Shown one piece after another: positions 1-9,605 of a stretch of 64,000 nt of DNA. Within the stretch, counting starts at the first letter, position 1; each line of letters begins with the position of its first letter. Made by a program: the position numbers and the translations under genes. The notes beneath the pieces were generated by a model. The model was not told the DNA's origin and searched no databases. It saw only the letters and a program-made list of their open reading frames with translations. Source of the DNA: DATHBD01 sp035296325 (GTDB taxonomy: Bacteria; Actinomycetota; Actinomycetes; Mycobacteriales; Micromonosporaceae); NCBI GenBank assembly GCA_035296325.1, contig DATHBD010000082.1:62001-126000 (forward strand). Reading direction: 5' to 3'.

Positions 1-194
1 TGGGTTCGTCATGACCCGTCGACTTTCCACAAACCGCAGGGAGTACCCGCCGCCCGGCCAGGGTGAACCGGACCATAACCGCCCGCCACGGCCAGACCGC
101 CCGACCCGACCCGCCCACCGGCCAACTCTGCCCATTGAGGAACTCAGCGGGGGCGAGACGCGCAGCGGGACGGGCACCACACTGGCCGTCGGCC

Positions 195-1685
195 TCACAT
201 CTCCGATCGGGCCTGCAGAAATCGGTAGACCTCTGTGGTGTCCACGCCCGGAAAGGTGCCCGGCGGCAGCGCGGCCAGCAGATGCGAGTGGGCGCGGGCG
301 CTGGGCCAGGCGTGCCCGTCCCAGCGGGCCGCCAGGTCGGCCGGTGGGCGCCGGCAGCACGCGGGATCAGGGCAGGTGGACCGGGTGCGGCGGTTCGTGT
401 CCCGGCCGCGGAACCACCGGGCCGACGCGTACGGCACGCCGACGTTGATGCAGAACTCCCCCGCCGGGGTGCTCTCCACGTGCGCGGCGCACCAGTACGT
501 GCCGGCCGGGGTGTCGGTGTACTGGTAGAACGTCGAGAACTTGTCCGGCTCGGCGAACGCGGTGCGCGCCGCCCACCACCGGCACGCCGGCTGACCCTCG
601 ATCGCTCCGGTCACGTCGGCCGGGAAGCGCACCCCGTCGTTCTCGTACGCCTTGTGCACCGTGCCGCTCTCGTGCACCCGGATGAAGTGCACCGATATGC
701 CGAGGTGGTGCGTGGCGAGGTTGGTGAACCGGTGCGCCGCGGTCTCGTACGACACGCCGAAGGCGTCCCGGAGATCCTCGATGGCGAGCGCGCGGTCGGC
801 CTTGGCCCGGGTCAGGAAGTCGGCCGCGAACCGCTCCGGCATGAGCAGCGCGGCGGCGAAGTAGTTCGCCTCCACCCGCTGGCGCAGAAAGTCGCCGTAG
901 CTGCGCGGGTCGGTGTGCCCGATCGCGAAGTGCCCGAGCGTCTGCAGCACGATCGCCCGGGGGTCGTGCCCCCCGCTCACCCCGCCCTGCGGCAGATAGA
1001 TCCGCCGATTCGCCAGGTCGGTGATGGACCGGGTGGATCGGGGCAGGTCCGGCACATAGCGCAGATGAAAGCCGAGGTGGGCGGCGATCTCCAGGATGCC
1101 GCGCTGGGACAGCGGGCCGGTGGTGTGCCGCACCGCGCCGAGGACCTCCGCGGCGGTGCGCTCGATGTCGTCGTAGTAGTTGTCCCGCTCGCGCATCTGT
1201 TGGCGCAGCAGCGCATTGGCGCGTCGGGCCTCCTCCGGCGTCGCGGAGCGCTCCGCGGACCGGCGGGCCAGCTCTCGGTGCAGCCCCACCAGTGCCTCCA
1301 GCGCCTCCGGCGGCAGCCGGCTGCCGGTGCGGACCGGTGGCAGGCCGAGCGCGGCGTAGCCCGGGTCACGCTGGGCGTGCTCCAGCTCGATCTCCAACGC
1401 GGCCCGGCGGCTCGGCGCATCGGGGCGCAACAGATCGGCCATCGGCACGCCGAGTGCGTCGGCAAGTGACTGCAACAGACTGAGCCGGGGCTCACGCCGA
1501 CCATTTTCGATCACCGACAGTTGCGAGGCGGCCCGCCCGACAACGGCGCCGAGCTGGTCGAGCGTCATGCCGCGGGCCTTGCGCAGGTGCCGAAGGCGCT
1601 GACCCAGCGTGACCAGATCCATCCCGGCCGGCTCATTCGCCACTTCTCCCACGCTTCCACCAGCGGAAGCCCGCACCGCGTTCAC
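195..1685 (-). CDS. RamB/ScfR-type XRE transcriptional regulator (HTH + IrrE-like + DUF2083)
   Basis: Predicted DNA-binding regulator of acetate/propionate or glyoxylate metabolism. An XRE helix-turn-helix spans about residues 26-85. A long helical linker leads to an IrrE-like domain at about 200-330, then a Cys-rich DUF2083-type tail with CPDPACC near 445. In the IrrE-like part the usual HExxH zinc motif is replaced by LGHFAIGH (about 250-257), so the peptidase glutamate is absent. As I recall, this is normal for RamB/ScfR relatives, where the domain probably senses acyl-CoA rather than cleaving. The first start is a GTG without a clear Shine-Dalgarno site. An ATG at 1622 (Met-22, just before the HTH) is an alternative start. 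It is divergent from aceA, the classical RamB target, which supports the call strongly. Confidence 0.88.
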   Translation of the reverse strand: MNAVRASAGGSVGEVANEPAGMDLVTLGQRLRHLRKARGMTLDQLGAVVGRAASQLSVIENGRREPRLSLLQSLADALGVPMADLLRPDAPSRRAALEIELEHAQRDPGYAALGLPPVRTGSRLPPEALEALVGLHRELARRSAERSATPEEARRANALLRQQMRERDNYYDDIERTAAEVLGAVRHTTGPLSQRGILEIAAHLGFHLRYVPDLPRSTRSITDLANRRIYLPQGGVSGGHDPRAIVLQTLGHFAIGHTDPRSYGDFLRQRVEANYFAAALLMPERFAADFLTRAKADRALAIEDLRDAFGVSYETAAHRFTNLATHHLGISVHFIRVHESGTVHKAYENDGVRFPADVTGAIEGQPACRWWAARTAFAEPDKFSTFYQYTDTPAGTYWCAAHVESTPAGEFCINVGVPYASARWFRGRDTNRRTRSTCPDPACCRRPPADLAARWDGHAWPSARAHSHLLAALPPGTFPGVDTTEVYRFLQARSEM

Positions 1686-1696
1686 GTAGAAAGAAT

Positions 1697-1751
1697 TTCT
1701 GCAAATCTTCTAGTCACATCTGCATTGAACCAGGTTGCCTTCGCAAAGAAC
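1697..1751. promoter_or_regulatory. Candidate RamB-type operator boxes between ramB-like gene and aceA
   Basis: The 99-base divergent spacer is markedly AT-richer than its surroundings. It holds two GCAAA cores, at 1701-1705 (context TTCTGCAAATC) and 1743-1747 (context TTCGCAAAGAA), 42 bases apart (about four helical turns). Known RamB sites in corynebacteria are rich in TTTGCAAA-like sequence, so these are plausible operators controlling both genes. The assignment is inference from motif similarity and position. Confidence 0.4.
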
Positions 1752-1784
1752 AGTCAAGTTACGACCAATGCGAAGGAGACAACG

Positions 1785-3059
<1,275 letters not shown>

Positions 3060-3092
3060 GCCACCCCGAGATCGTCCCAGCCTGACGGGAGT

Positions 3093-3139
3093 GGGGTCTG
3101 GTGGTCACGTCCGCCACGGGAACATGACCACCAGGCCCC
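3093..3139 (+). terminator. Strong stem-loop after aceA
   Basis: GGGGTCTGGTGGTCA (3093-3107) pairs with TGACCACCAGGCCCC (3125-3139) over 15 positions, allowing one U-G wobble, around a 17-base loop. It begins 33 bases after the aceA stop. No T-tract follows, which is common for actinobacterial terminators. Confidence 0.65.
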
Positions 3140-3230
3140 GGCTGCGGCGCTGCCGGATCCTTGGGATAGCACGGCGGTGTCCCGGCGGCTCAGCCGCGAC
3201 CGGCCCGGGACGCCTCGTATGGTGGGACGG

Positions 3231-3973
3231 GTGCATGAGCTGCCGGCCTTCGGCGTGCAGTTGACGCGGCTGGCCGAGGTGCGTGGTCTTGACTTCGACT
3301 CGCTGGCCCGACGGGCACCGTCGCGGCATCCGAGATCACGGCGGTGCTCAATGCCGGCGATCCTGGTCCGTCCTTACTGCGCCGGCTCGCTCCTGCCCTC
3401 GGCCTGCATGAGAGCGATCTGTTCGTGATCGCTGGTCGGAAGGTGCCCGACGACCTCTCGCCACTGGACGCGACCGCGGCCACCGTCATCGGCTCGCTGG
3501 CATGGTCACTCAGTTACCTGCCAGGTGCCGTACCAGAGCTGCACCGGCTCGTCCAATCCTTGCCCCAGCAGCCCCGTTCACCGGGATCGCCGCCACCGAC
3601 GCCGGCATATCAGCGGTACCCAAGCAACGCGGGCAGCCTGGTGCTGCGCCTGCTGCAGAACCGCAACCTCGACTGGAACGGCGCCGCCAGGTGGCTGTTC
3701 GGCCTGGGCGGCGGCGACATGTTGTCAGCGTCAACGATCGGCATGATCGGGCACGGCAGGAAGGCCCTGACCCCGGAACTACTGGCCGGGTTCGCCGATG
3801 TCCTTGACATCTCGCGCCGCGACCTCAGCGTGCTGACCGGGTCAGTGTCACGTTGCTGGCCCGGCGTTCACGGGGGCATTCGACGGCCGTCGCGCATGAG
3901 ATCATTTCGGTCTCGACAACGAAGGGGGACGTCATGTCGACGCTCAGTCGTAGCCCGGTCCTCGCCGTGTTGA
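3231..3973 (+). pseudogene. Frameshifted XRE-like helix-turn-helix protein
   Basis: From the GTG at 3231 one frame encodes an HTH-like N-terminus (VHELPAFGVQLTRLAEVRGL, then SLARRA) that runs out of homologous sequence near 3315. The continuation (VAASEITAVLNAGDPGPSLL and onward) lies in another frame, so one or two bases have been gained or lost at about 3310-3320. The downstream part holds a conserved-looking block (RLLQNRNLDWNGAARWLFGL, then STIGMIGHGRKALTPELLAGF) typical of a family of actinobacterial XRE-like proteins I recall as about 200 residues. Similarity fades after DLSVLTG near 3840, and the rest to 3973 looks like random GC-rich frame. A sequencing error could also explain the break. 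Confidence 0.6.
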
Positions 3974-4106
3974 GGGCCGCCACGATCTCGCCGAACCTCA
4001 ACGGTGACGCGCCGAGCACATCGTCAACGGCACCCTGCGAGGCACCGGCGTGCAACTGGAGTTGACCACGCAGATACTCGCCACGCGGCTGACCCTCGCC
4101 GGCTGA
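3934..4106 (+). pseudogene. Probable decayed small gene of unknown function
   Basis: An ATG at 3934 follows GGGGGA and reads MSTLSRSPVLAVL. The plausible continuation is in another frame (GRHDLAEPQR, an in-frame TGA, then EHIVNGTLRGTGVQLELTTQ), ending with TGA at 4104-4106. The regular amphipathic look of both halves suggests a small protein broken by a frameshift and a nonsense change. I do not recognise the family. It sits between two genes in a visibly decaying patch. Confidence 0.3.
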
Positions 4107-4114
4107 CCGCCGCT

Positions 4115-4789
4115 GTGGACAGGGACGCAGCACGTGCGCTGATCTCCATACCCGCCGGGCAGGTGGTGCTCTCCGATCGGCGATCGCAGCGCCGGTGGTC
4201 GGTCCGGCTCCAGCCGTATCGGCTCGCCGCGTTCCCGGTCACGCAGTTCGAGTATGCGCTGGTGACGGGGCAGCGGCCGAGTGCGGTCGACGGTGAGCGG
4301 CTACCCGTCGAGGGCGTTTCCTGGTGGGACGCGGTCCGGTTCTGCAACGCCGTGTCCGAGCGCGAGGGCCTGCCGCCGGTGTACCGCCTGCACCCCGGAT
4401 CCGAGAACGTGGAACAGGATGCTTCCGCCGAGGGGTACCGGCTGCCGACGGAGGCCGAGTGGGAGTACGCCTGTCGCGCCGGCACGACAGGCCCGCGCTA
4501 CGGGCCGCTTGACGAGATCGCCTGGTATCGCGGCAACTCCGACGGACGGCTCCACGAGGTCGGCGGCAAGGTGCCCAATGCGTGGGGACTGTACGACATG
4601 CTCGGCAACGTGTGGGACTGGTGCTGGGACGTCTACGACGCCGAGGTCTACGGCACCTACCGGGTCCTGCGTGGCGGGGGCTGGTTCGATGAGCACTGGA
4701 GCTGCCGGGCCTCCGTGCGGCGGCGCAGCCACCCGACGTTCAAGGTCGATGATGTGGGATTCCGCCTCGCGCGCTCCGGCCCTCGTTGA
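4115..4789 (+). CDS. FGE-sulfatase domain protein (SUMF1/EgtB/PvdO-like)
   Basis: A 224-residue product that is almost entirely one formylglycine-generating-enzyme-like fold. It shows EGVSWWDAVRFCNAVS, YRLPTEAEWEYACRAG, the GLYDMLGNVWDWCWD core and a C-terminal RVLRGGGWFDEHWSCRAS. True formylglycine-generating enzymes carry two copper-binding cysteines five residues apart near the C-terminus. Here the first is present (SCRAS) but the position five residues later is Arg, so sulfatase activation is unlikely. No sulfatase lies nearby. The GTG at 4115 is chosen because it gives the usual short-family length. Frame-open sequence back to 4004 is Arg/His-rich and looks non-coding. Substrate unknown. 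Confidence 0.75.
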   Translation: MDRDAARALISIPAGQVVLSDRRSQRRWSVRLQPYRLAAFPVTQFEYALVTGQRPSAVDGERLPVEGVSWWDAVRFCNAVSEREGLPPVYRLHPGSENVEQDASAEGYRLPTEAEWEYACRAGTTGPRYGPLDEIAWYRGNSDGRLHEVGGKVPNAWGLYDMLGNVWDWCWDVYDAEVYGTYRVLRGGGWFDEHWSCRASVRRRSHPTFKVDDVGFRLARSGPR

Positions 4790-4948
4790 GACATCTCCGC
4801 GCGAGCCCCTCACGTGCTCCCGTGCACCGGTTTCGAGCAAGGCACGCGTCCGCCTTCGTCCGAAGTGGAGGATCGCGTCGAGACGATGTGCACCATCGGG
4901 CAGCGCCGCATACGGGATTCTCGATGTCGCGGCTGCCAGACTGATCGC

Positions 4949-5995
4949 GTGACGAACCCTTCCGACATTGACGCCGAACAGGTCGATCGGTTCCTGGCCG
5001 GCCGCCTGCGCGGGCGGCCGGTCCCGGCGGACCTCTACCGCCTTGTGCAGTTGCACCTGGCCGGCGTCCTCGACGACGACACGACGCCTGAGGACCTCCA
5101 GGGCCTCCGCCTGATCGGGCCGGATGAGATCCATGCGCTCGCCGACAACAGCTATCTGAACGACAACGACCGCGCCGACTGGGGCGTCATGGCGAACGTC
5201 GCCGGCATCGACGCGCTCCTTGCCAACACCGCGCCGATCACGGAGGGCGCGAACGGCGTGGACGGCGCGGTCATCGGGTACTGGGTGTATCCCGGCGAGG
5301 CTGGCGATGTGCTGATCCAGTTGGACACGGAGGGCGACCTGTCGATCTGCGAGGCGAAGACGCTCGTCGGCGCCGTGGTGGAACCTGAGTCGTATGCGGA
5401 CGTCGCGGCCTGGGACGCGGTCCTCGGGCAGGCGCTCGCCACCGAGGACGGGGAGCCGCCCAGCGCGCGCGTCGATCCTTACGACGCCCGGTTCGCCGCT
5501 CAGGACGCCGAACGGCGGCGGCTCTACGCCGACCTCGTCGACCGCGTCGCGCGGGCCGGGCCCGACCCGGACCTGCTCGCCGACGGCGACCGGTTGGTCG
5601 GGCTGATCGGTGCCGACGTCGACGGGCCGGAACTGTCGTCCGTTCTGGTCACCGTAGGCGCCACCGAGCAGGCCGGCGGCGATGAGGTCAGCGCGGTCGA
5701 CCCACACGGCCTGACCATGACGTTCATGTCGGCGGGCCGGAAGGGCCCGGACCGCAACCGGCCGCTGCTGGACAGCCTGAGGTTCTACGCCACCCGATAT
5801 CGGGGGCGGCTCCCCAGGGGACTGGTCGCCACCGATACCCACGAGTCCGCGCGGGCGAAGCTCGGCCCGCCCGAGCCACGCGGCCGAGCGCTCATCGTCG
5901 ACGCCGACACGTGGCACGACGGCCCGTTGCGGCTGGTCGTGTACTACCGCGAAGGCATCCTCCACCACGTGCTGGCCACGGGCCGAAGGAGTTAG
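4949..5995 (+). CDS. Unrecognised two-part protein, possibly SUKH/immunity-like
   Basis: A 348-residue soluble acidic protein with no signal peptide or membrane segment. The first half contains IGYWVYPGEAGDVLIQLDTE, which resembles the core strands of SMI1/KNR4 (SUKH) domains. The second half (about 215-345) has a compact block ending DGPLRLVVYYREGILHHV, recalling small immunity-type domains. I cannot name the family firmly. The GTG at 4949 is preferred because the open frame upstream to 4814 is Cys/Arg-rich and unlike the rest. Its stop overlaps the 3' end of the broken epimerase on the other strand. No toxin gene is adjacent. Confidence 0.55.
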   Translation: MTNPSDIDAEQVDRFLAGRLRGRPVPADLYRLVQLHLAGVLDDDTTPEDLQGLRLIGPDEIHALADNSYLNDNDRADWGVMANVAGIDALLANTAPITEGANGVDGAVIGYWVYPGEAGDVLIQLDTEGDLSICEAKTLVGAVVEPESYADVAAWDAVLGQALATEDGEPPSARVDPYDARFAAQDAERRRLYADLVDRVARAGPDPDLLADGDRLVGLIGADVDGPELSSVLVTVGATEQAGGDEVSAVDPHGLTMTFMSAGRKGPDRNRPLLDSLRFYATRYRGRLPRGLVATDTHESARAKLGPPEPRGRALIVDADTWHDGPLRLVVYYREGILHHVLATGRRS

Positions 5996-6384
5996 CTCCG
6001 CAGCAGGTCGGCCAGGGCCTCAGGGAGATGCGGGTGCCGAAATGAGAAGTGCTCGGCGGTGAGGCGGGCCGGCACAGCGCGACGGCCGGTGAGTCCCAGT
6101 GCCGGGTCCGCAACAGGAGGGCGCCCAACCGCACGACAACGGCTGGGGTCGGTGGCGCCGGCGGGCGGTGGAGCAGGCGGCGGAGGGTTTGCATCAGCTC
6201 GGCGTTCCGCACCGGATGTTCCGCCGTCGCCAGTAGCACCCCGCGCGGCGGTCCGCCGGATGGGTCCCCCGCTTGCGGTCCGAACAGGCCGTGTCAGTAC
6301 CACGACGTCGTGCCCCCGGGAGGCGAGATCATCACAGAGCCTGCGACCGAGCGCGCCTGACCCGCCAGCAACGACGATCTTCAT
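5992..6384 (-). pseudogene. Decayed NAD-dependent epimerase (TIGR01777/DUF1731-type)
   Basis: The N-terminus MKIVVAGGSGALGRRLCDDL is a Rossmann nucleotide-binding start typical of TIGR01777 epimerases, which are about 300 residues long. After some 35 residues similarity stops. The DUF1731-like C-terminus then appears in two pieces. EHPVRNAELMQTLRRLL to RLGALLLRT lies in a second frame (about 6217-6110). DPALGLTGRRAVPARLTAEH to the end is back in the first frame (about 6105-5995). So there is a large internal deletion plus at least one frameshift. The gene is surely non-functional unless the sequence is wrong in several places. Confidence 0.72.
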
Positions 6385-6439
6385 AACCGAAACCGTACTA
6401 GGCGAGCCAGCAAGCGAGCGTTGGCCAGGGCCACGTCAG

Positions 6440-7192
6440 TCACGCGCCCGAGCCGTCGGGTGGCTTGCGCCAGACGGACACGTGACGTTCGCTGTCGGAC
6501 GTGAACGGGGTGCCGTGCCAGTCCGCCGCACGGGTTTCCAGCGCCAAGCCGGCCAGCCGGGCCATGAGGTCGCACTCGGCAGGCCAGATGTAGCGGAAGT
6601 TGCTGGCGCCGTAGCGCGTGCTGCCGTCATCGGACCGCCAGTAGTGGTGGGAGGTTCCCTGCTGGGTGGCCATGTCGTAGGTGTCGATGCAGACGTGCCG
6701 GTCGGTCACCTCGAACGGCACCGCCGATTGTCCCGGAGGGAACCGGCGGATGCCCGGTACCTCCAGTTCGACGACGAAGCGGCCACCCGGCGCGAGGTGC
6801 CGGGCCGCGTTGCGGAAGCACTCCACCTGCTCGTCCTGCGTGCGCAGGTTGCCGATGCTGTTCCAGACGACGTACACGAGCGAGAACTGTCCAGGGACCC
6901 TGGTCGTGGCCATGTCACCGACGACGACCGGCAGGTCCCGCGCGGACACCTTCTGTCGTAGCTGGTCGACCATCGGCTGCGACAGTTCGACTCCGGTGAC
7001 CGGGATACCGCGGGCCGCGAGCGGGAGCGCCACTCTGCCGGTGCCGATCGCGAATTCGAGCGCGGGACCGGCGCCTGCCAGCGTGGCCAGGAAGTCCACG
7101 GCCGGGTCCAGGACCTGCGGTGCGAACATCTCGGCCGAGGTGTCGTCGTACCGCTGGGCGGCATCCTCGTCCCACAGGTCGCTGCTCGTCAT
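6440..7192 (-). CDS. Class I SAM-dependent methyltransferase
   Basis: A 250-residue cytosolic methyltransferase. Motif I is ALEFAIGTGRVALPLA at about residues 45-60, followed by the acidic VTGVELS strand end, the post-motif VVVGDMATT, and LAPGGRFVVELEVPG as motif III. It belongs to the broad Methyltransf_25/11 group, so the acceptor cannot be deduced. The ATG at 7192 is chosen over an upstream TTG because AGGA lies nine bases before it. The small GNAT gene upstream on the same strand is 43 bases away, so they may be co-transcribed. Confidence 0.85.
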   Translation of the reverse strand: MTSSDLWDEDAAQRYDDTSAEMFAPQVLDPAVDFLATLAGAGPALEFAIGTGRVALPLAARGIPVTGVELSQPMVDQLRQKVSARDLPVVVGDMATTRVPGQFSLVYVVWNSIGNLRTQDEQVECFRNAARHLAPGGRFVVELEVPGIRRFPPGQSAVPFEVTDRHVCIDTYDMATQQGTSHHYWRSDDGSTRYGASNFRYIWPAECDLMARLAGLALETRAADWHGTPFTSDSERHVSVWRKPPDGSGA

Positions 7193-7235
7193 GGGGCACA
7201 ATCCTGCTCGCTGCGCCCAGGCTCACGCCACCGCT

Positions 7236-7559
7236 TTACCGGTGCAGGAGATCCTGGTAGTCGGGGTGCCGGGCGATGTACGCGGCGATGAACGGGCATC
7301 GGGCCACCACGGTGTCGCCGCCCGCCCGGGCGATGTCGAGCGCGCCCGCGGCGAGGCGGCCGCCCAGCCCCCGACCACCGAAGGCCTCATCCACGACGGT
7401 ATGGGTGAACACGATCCGGCCAGCGCTGCGCCGGTACGCCGCGAAGCCGGCACGCACGTCGCCCACCCACACCTCGACCCGGGAGCGATCCGGATGGTCG
7501 GCGACCCGAACCGGCTCGAGGTCACCGACCCCCGGGTCGCGCCCGTCGGGGGTGGTCAT
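7236..7559 (-). CDS. Small GNAT-like N-acetyltransferase (Acetyltransf_CG/YjdJ type)
   Basis: A 107-residue single-domain protein. RIVFTHTVVDEAFGGRGLGG gives the beta4/beta5 region and the acetyl-CoA pyrophosphate loop (GGRGLGG). VVARCPFIAAYIARHPDYQD is the hallmark C-terminal CPF/HP motif of the Acetyltransf_CG family, often annotated as yjdJ-like. The substrate is unknown. The ATG overlaps the stop of the upstream pirin by four bases (ATGA, 7556-7559), indicating translational coupling. Confidence 0.85.
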   Translation of the reverse strand: MTTPDGRDPGVGDLEPVRVADHPDRSRVEVWVGDVRAGFAAYRRSAGRIVFTHTVVDEAFGGRGLGGRLAAGALDIARAGGDTVVARCPFIAAYIARHPDYQDLLHR

Positions 7560-8542
7560 CGCGCGTCCGTACCGTCGGTCCCGCCGTGGACCCCCGCGTG
7601 CGCCGCCGGCACACTGCCCAGCCGGCCGGCCTGGTAGTCCTCGAACGCCTGGACCAGCTCGGCCCTGGTGTTCATCACGAACGGGCCGTAGGCCGCGACC
7701 GGCTCCCGGATCGGGCGGCCGCCGAGGAAGATCACGTCCAGCCCGGCACCCGCCTGCCCGGCGGTCGCCGCGACGGTGACCGTGTCGCCGGCGCCGAAGA
7801 CGGCAAGCTGCCCGGAGCCGAACGGCCGACGTTCCGCGCCCACCGTTCCCTGCCCGGCCATCACGTACGCCAGCGCGTTGAAGTCGCGTCGCCACGGCAG
7901 CGTCAGTGACGCCCCGGGACTCACCGTGGCGTGCACCAGCGTGATCGGCGTGTGCGTGGAGCCCGGCCCGGCGTGCCCGGCCAGGTCGCCGGCGATCACG
8001 CGGAGCAGGGCGCCACCGTCAGGCGAGCTGAGCAACGCCACGCTGCTGCCGCGGATGTCCTGGTAACGCGGTGCGGCGAACTTCTGGGCGCGCGGCAGGT
8101 TGACCCACAGCTGCAGCCCGTGGAAGACGCCGCCGCTTCGCACCAGATGCTCCGGCGGGGTCTCGATGTGCAGGATCCCGGCGCCGGCGGTCATCCACTG
8201 GGTGTCACCGTTGGTGATCACGCCGCCGCCACCGTTGGAGTCGGAGTGCGCCATCTCGCCGTCGATCATGTACGTGACGGTCTCGAAGCCTCGGTGCGGG
8301 TGCCACGGCGTGCCCTTGGGCTCGCCCGGCGCGTACTCGATCTCGCCCATCTGATCCATGTGGATGAAGGGGTCAAGGGCGGTCAGGTCGACGCCGGCGA
8401 AGGCCCGACGGACCGGGAACCCCTCTCCCTCGAACCCGCGCGGGGCTGTTGTCACGGTCCGCACCGGCCGGGCGCGGTCAACGGCCGGTTCGACTGTGAC
8501 GCGGGGCAGCACCAGGATGTCCTCCACGGTCACCGCAGGCAT
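7556..8542 (-). CDS. Pirin family protein
   Basis: A 328-residue bicupin. The N-terminal cupin has the pirin metal site pattern FIHMDQMGEIEYAPG, then PHRGFETVTYMIDGE and ILHIETPPEH, supplying the three His and one Glu expected for iron binding. The C-terminal cupin follows at about 180-300. Some pirins are quercetinases or redox-sensing co-regulators. Which applies here is unknown. The ATG at 8542 has GAGGAG eight bases upstream. A far longer open frame upstream is antisense shadow of the second pirin. The 71-base spacer before it is AT-rich and probably carries its promoter. Confidence 0.92.
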   Translation of the reverse strand: MPAVTVEDILVLPRVTVEPAVDRARPVRTVTTAPRGFEGEGFPVRRAFAGVDLTALDPFIHMDQMGEIEYAPGEPKGTPWHPHRGFETVTYMIDGEMAHSDSNGGGGVITNGDTQWMTAGAGILHIETPPEHLVRSGGVFHGLQLWVNLPRAQKFAAPRYQDIRGSSVALLSSPDGGALLRVIAGDLAGHAGPGSTHTPITLVHATVSPGASLTLPWRRDFNALAYVMAGQGTVGAERRPFGSGQLAVFGAGDTVTVAATAGQAGAGLDVIFLGGRPIREPVAAYGPFVMNTRAELVQAFEDYQAGRLGSVPAAHAGVHGGTDGTDAR

Positions 8543-8613
8543 GTCGCTCTCCTCAGGTAGATATGCGACCGTTGCAGCGTTAATTGCGCGCTCAATATTC
8601 CACCACGCAAGAA

Positions 8614-9558
8614 CTAGCGGACCCGGCCCCGCGCCAGCAACGGCGTACCGGGCAGCGGCGGCGCGGGCAGTGGTGCACCGTCGTACCCCCGCACCTCGCC
8701 GAACCGTCCGGCACCGGCCATCCACTCCTCCCGCGCCTGCGCGACCTCGCCGGACGTACGGCCGACGAAGTTCCACCACATCACGATGCGCTCCTCGAAC
8801 GGCAGGCCGCCGATCACCAGCACGCGCGCGCCCCCGACCGAGCTCAAGGCGAGTGTGGACCGACCGGTCCCCAGGTACAGCAGTGGTCCCGCGTCGATCG
8901 CGGCGCCGGCGACCCGCACCGAGCCGGTGAGCACGAGTACCGCGTACTCGAAGTCCGGGCGCAGCGGAAGGACGGTGTCGGCGCCGGCGGTCAGGGCCGC
9001 CTCTGCGCCGACCAGGGGGCTGTACGTGCGCGCCGGCGAAACCACGCCGTCCGACCCGCCACCCGGCCCGGCCGCGGCGAACTCGCCCAGGAACACGGTC
9101 AGCGCGACCCCGTCGCGGGAGATTACCGGCAGGTCGGCGTGATGTTCGAAGTGTGGCCCGGTGGCCCGGTCCGCATCGGGCAGCGCCGTCCACAACTGGA
9201 CGCCGTGCACCACCGGAGAGCCCGGCCGGACCGACTCCTCGGAGTGGGCGATCCCCCGCCCGGCCGTCATCAGGTTGAGTTCCCCCGGCCGGATCACCTG
9301 CTCACTGCCGAGACTGTCCCGGTGCAGCATCTCGCCCCGCAGCAGCCAGGTTACGGTCTGTAACCCGGTGTGCGGATGCGGCGCGATCCGCATGCCCCGC
9401 CCATCGCCGATGTCGGACGGGCCCATCTGATCCAGGAAGCACCACGCGCCGACCATCCGGCGTTCGCGGTGTGGCAGCGTCCGGCTGACCGTCACGCCCA
9501 CGCGCGGACCGAGCACGACGTCGCGACCCGGCATGACCTCGAGGACCGGCTGGCTCAT
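8614..9558 (-). CDS. Second pirin family protein
   Basis: A 314-residue bicupin paralogue of the neighbouring pirin but quite divergent. CFLDQMGPSDIGDGRG, PHPHTGLQTVTWLLRGE and RGIAHSEES form the cupin 1 metal site. The C-terminal cupin includes RPDFEYAVLVLTGSV. It lies upstream of the first pirin on the same strand with a 71-base AT-rich gap, so the pair may be separately transcribed. The C-terminus (MWWNFVGRTSGEVAQAREEW) is typical of YhhW-type pirins. The ligand is unknown. Confidence 0.92.
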   Translation of the reverse strand: MSQPVLEVMPGRDVVLGPRVGVTVSRTLPHRERRMVGAWCFLDQMGPSDIGDGRGMRIAPHPHTGLQTVTWLLRGEMLHRDSLGSEQVIRPGELNLMTAGRGIAHSEESVRPGSPVVHGVQLWTALPDADRATGPHFEHHADLPVISRDGVALTVFLGEFAAAGPGGGSDGVVSPARTYSPLVGAEAALTAGADTVLPLRPDFEYAVLVLTGSVRVAGAAIDAGPLLYLGTGRSTLALSSVGGARVLVIGGLPFEERIVMWWNFVGRTSGEVAQAREEWMAGAGRFGEVRGYDGAPLPAPPLPGTPLLARGRVR

Positions 9559-9605
9559 GGGGCAACTGTACGGCGGCGCGCCCCCACGACGCCGTCACGA
9601 TATGC

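Noticed and set aside
1..194. Gene at the left edge
   Set aside because: Short open frames there are Arg/Pro-rich and have no ribosome site. Nothing supportable is seen before the ramB-like stop at 195.
8543..8613. Imperfect TTGC-GCG / TTAA repeats between the pirin genes as an operator
   Set aside because: Symmetry is weak and no regulator gene is adjacent.
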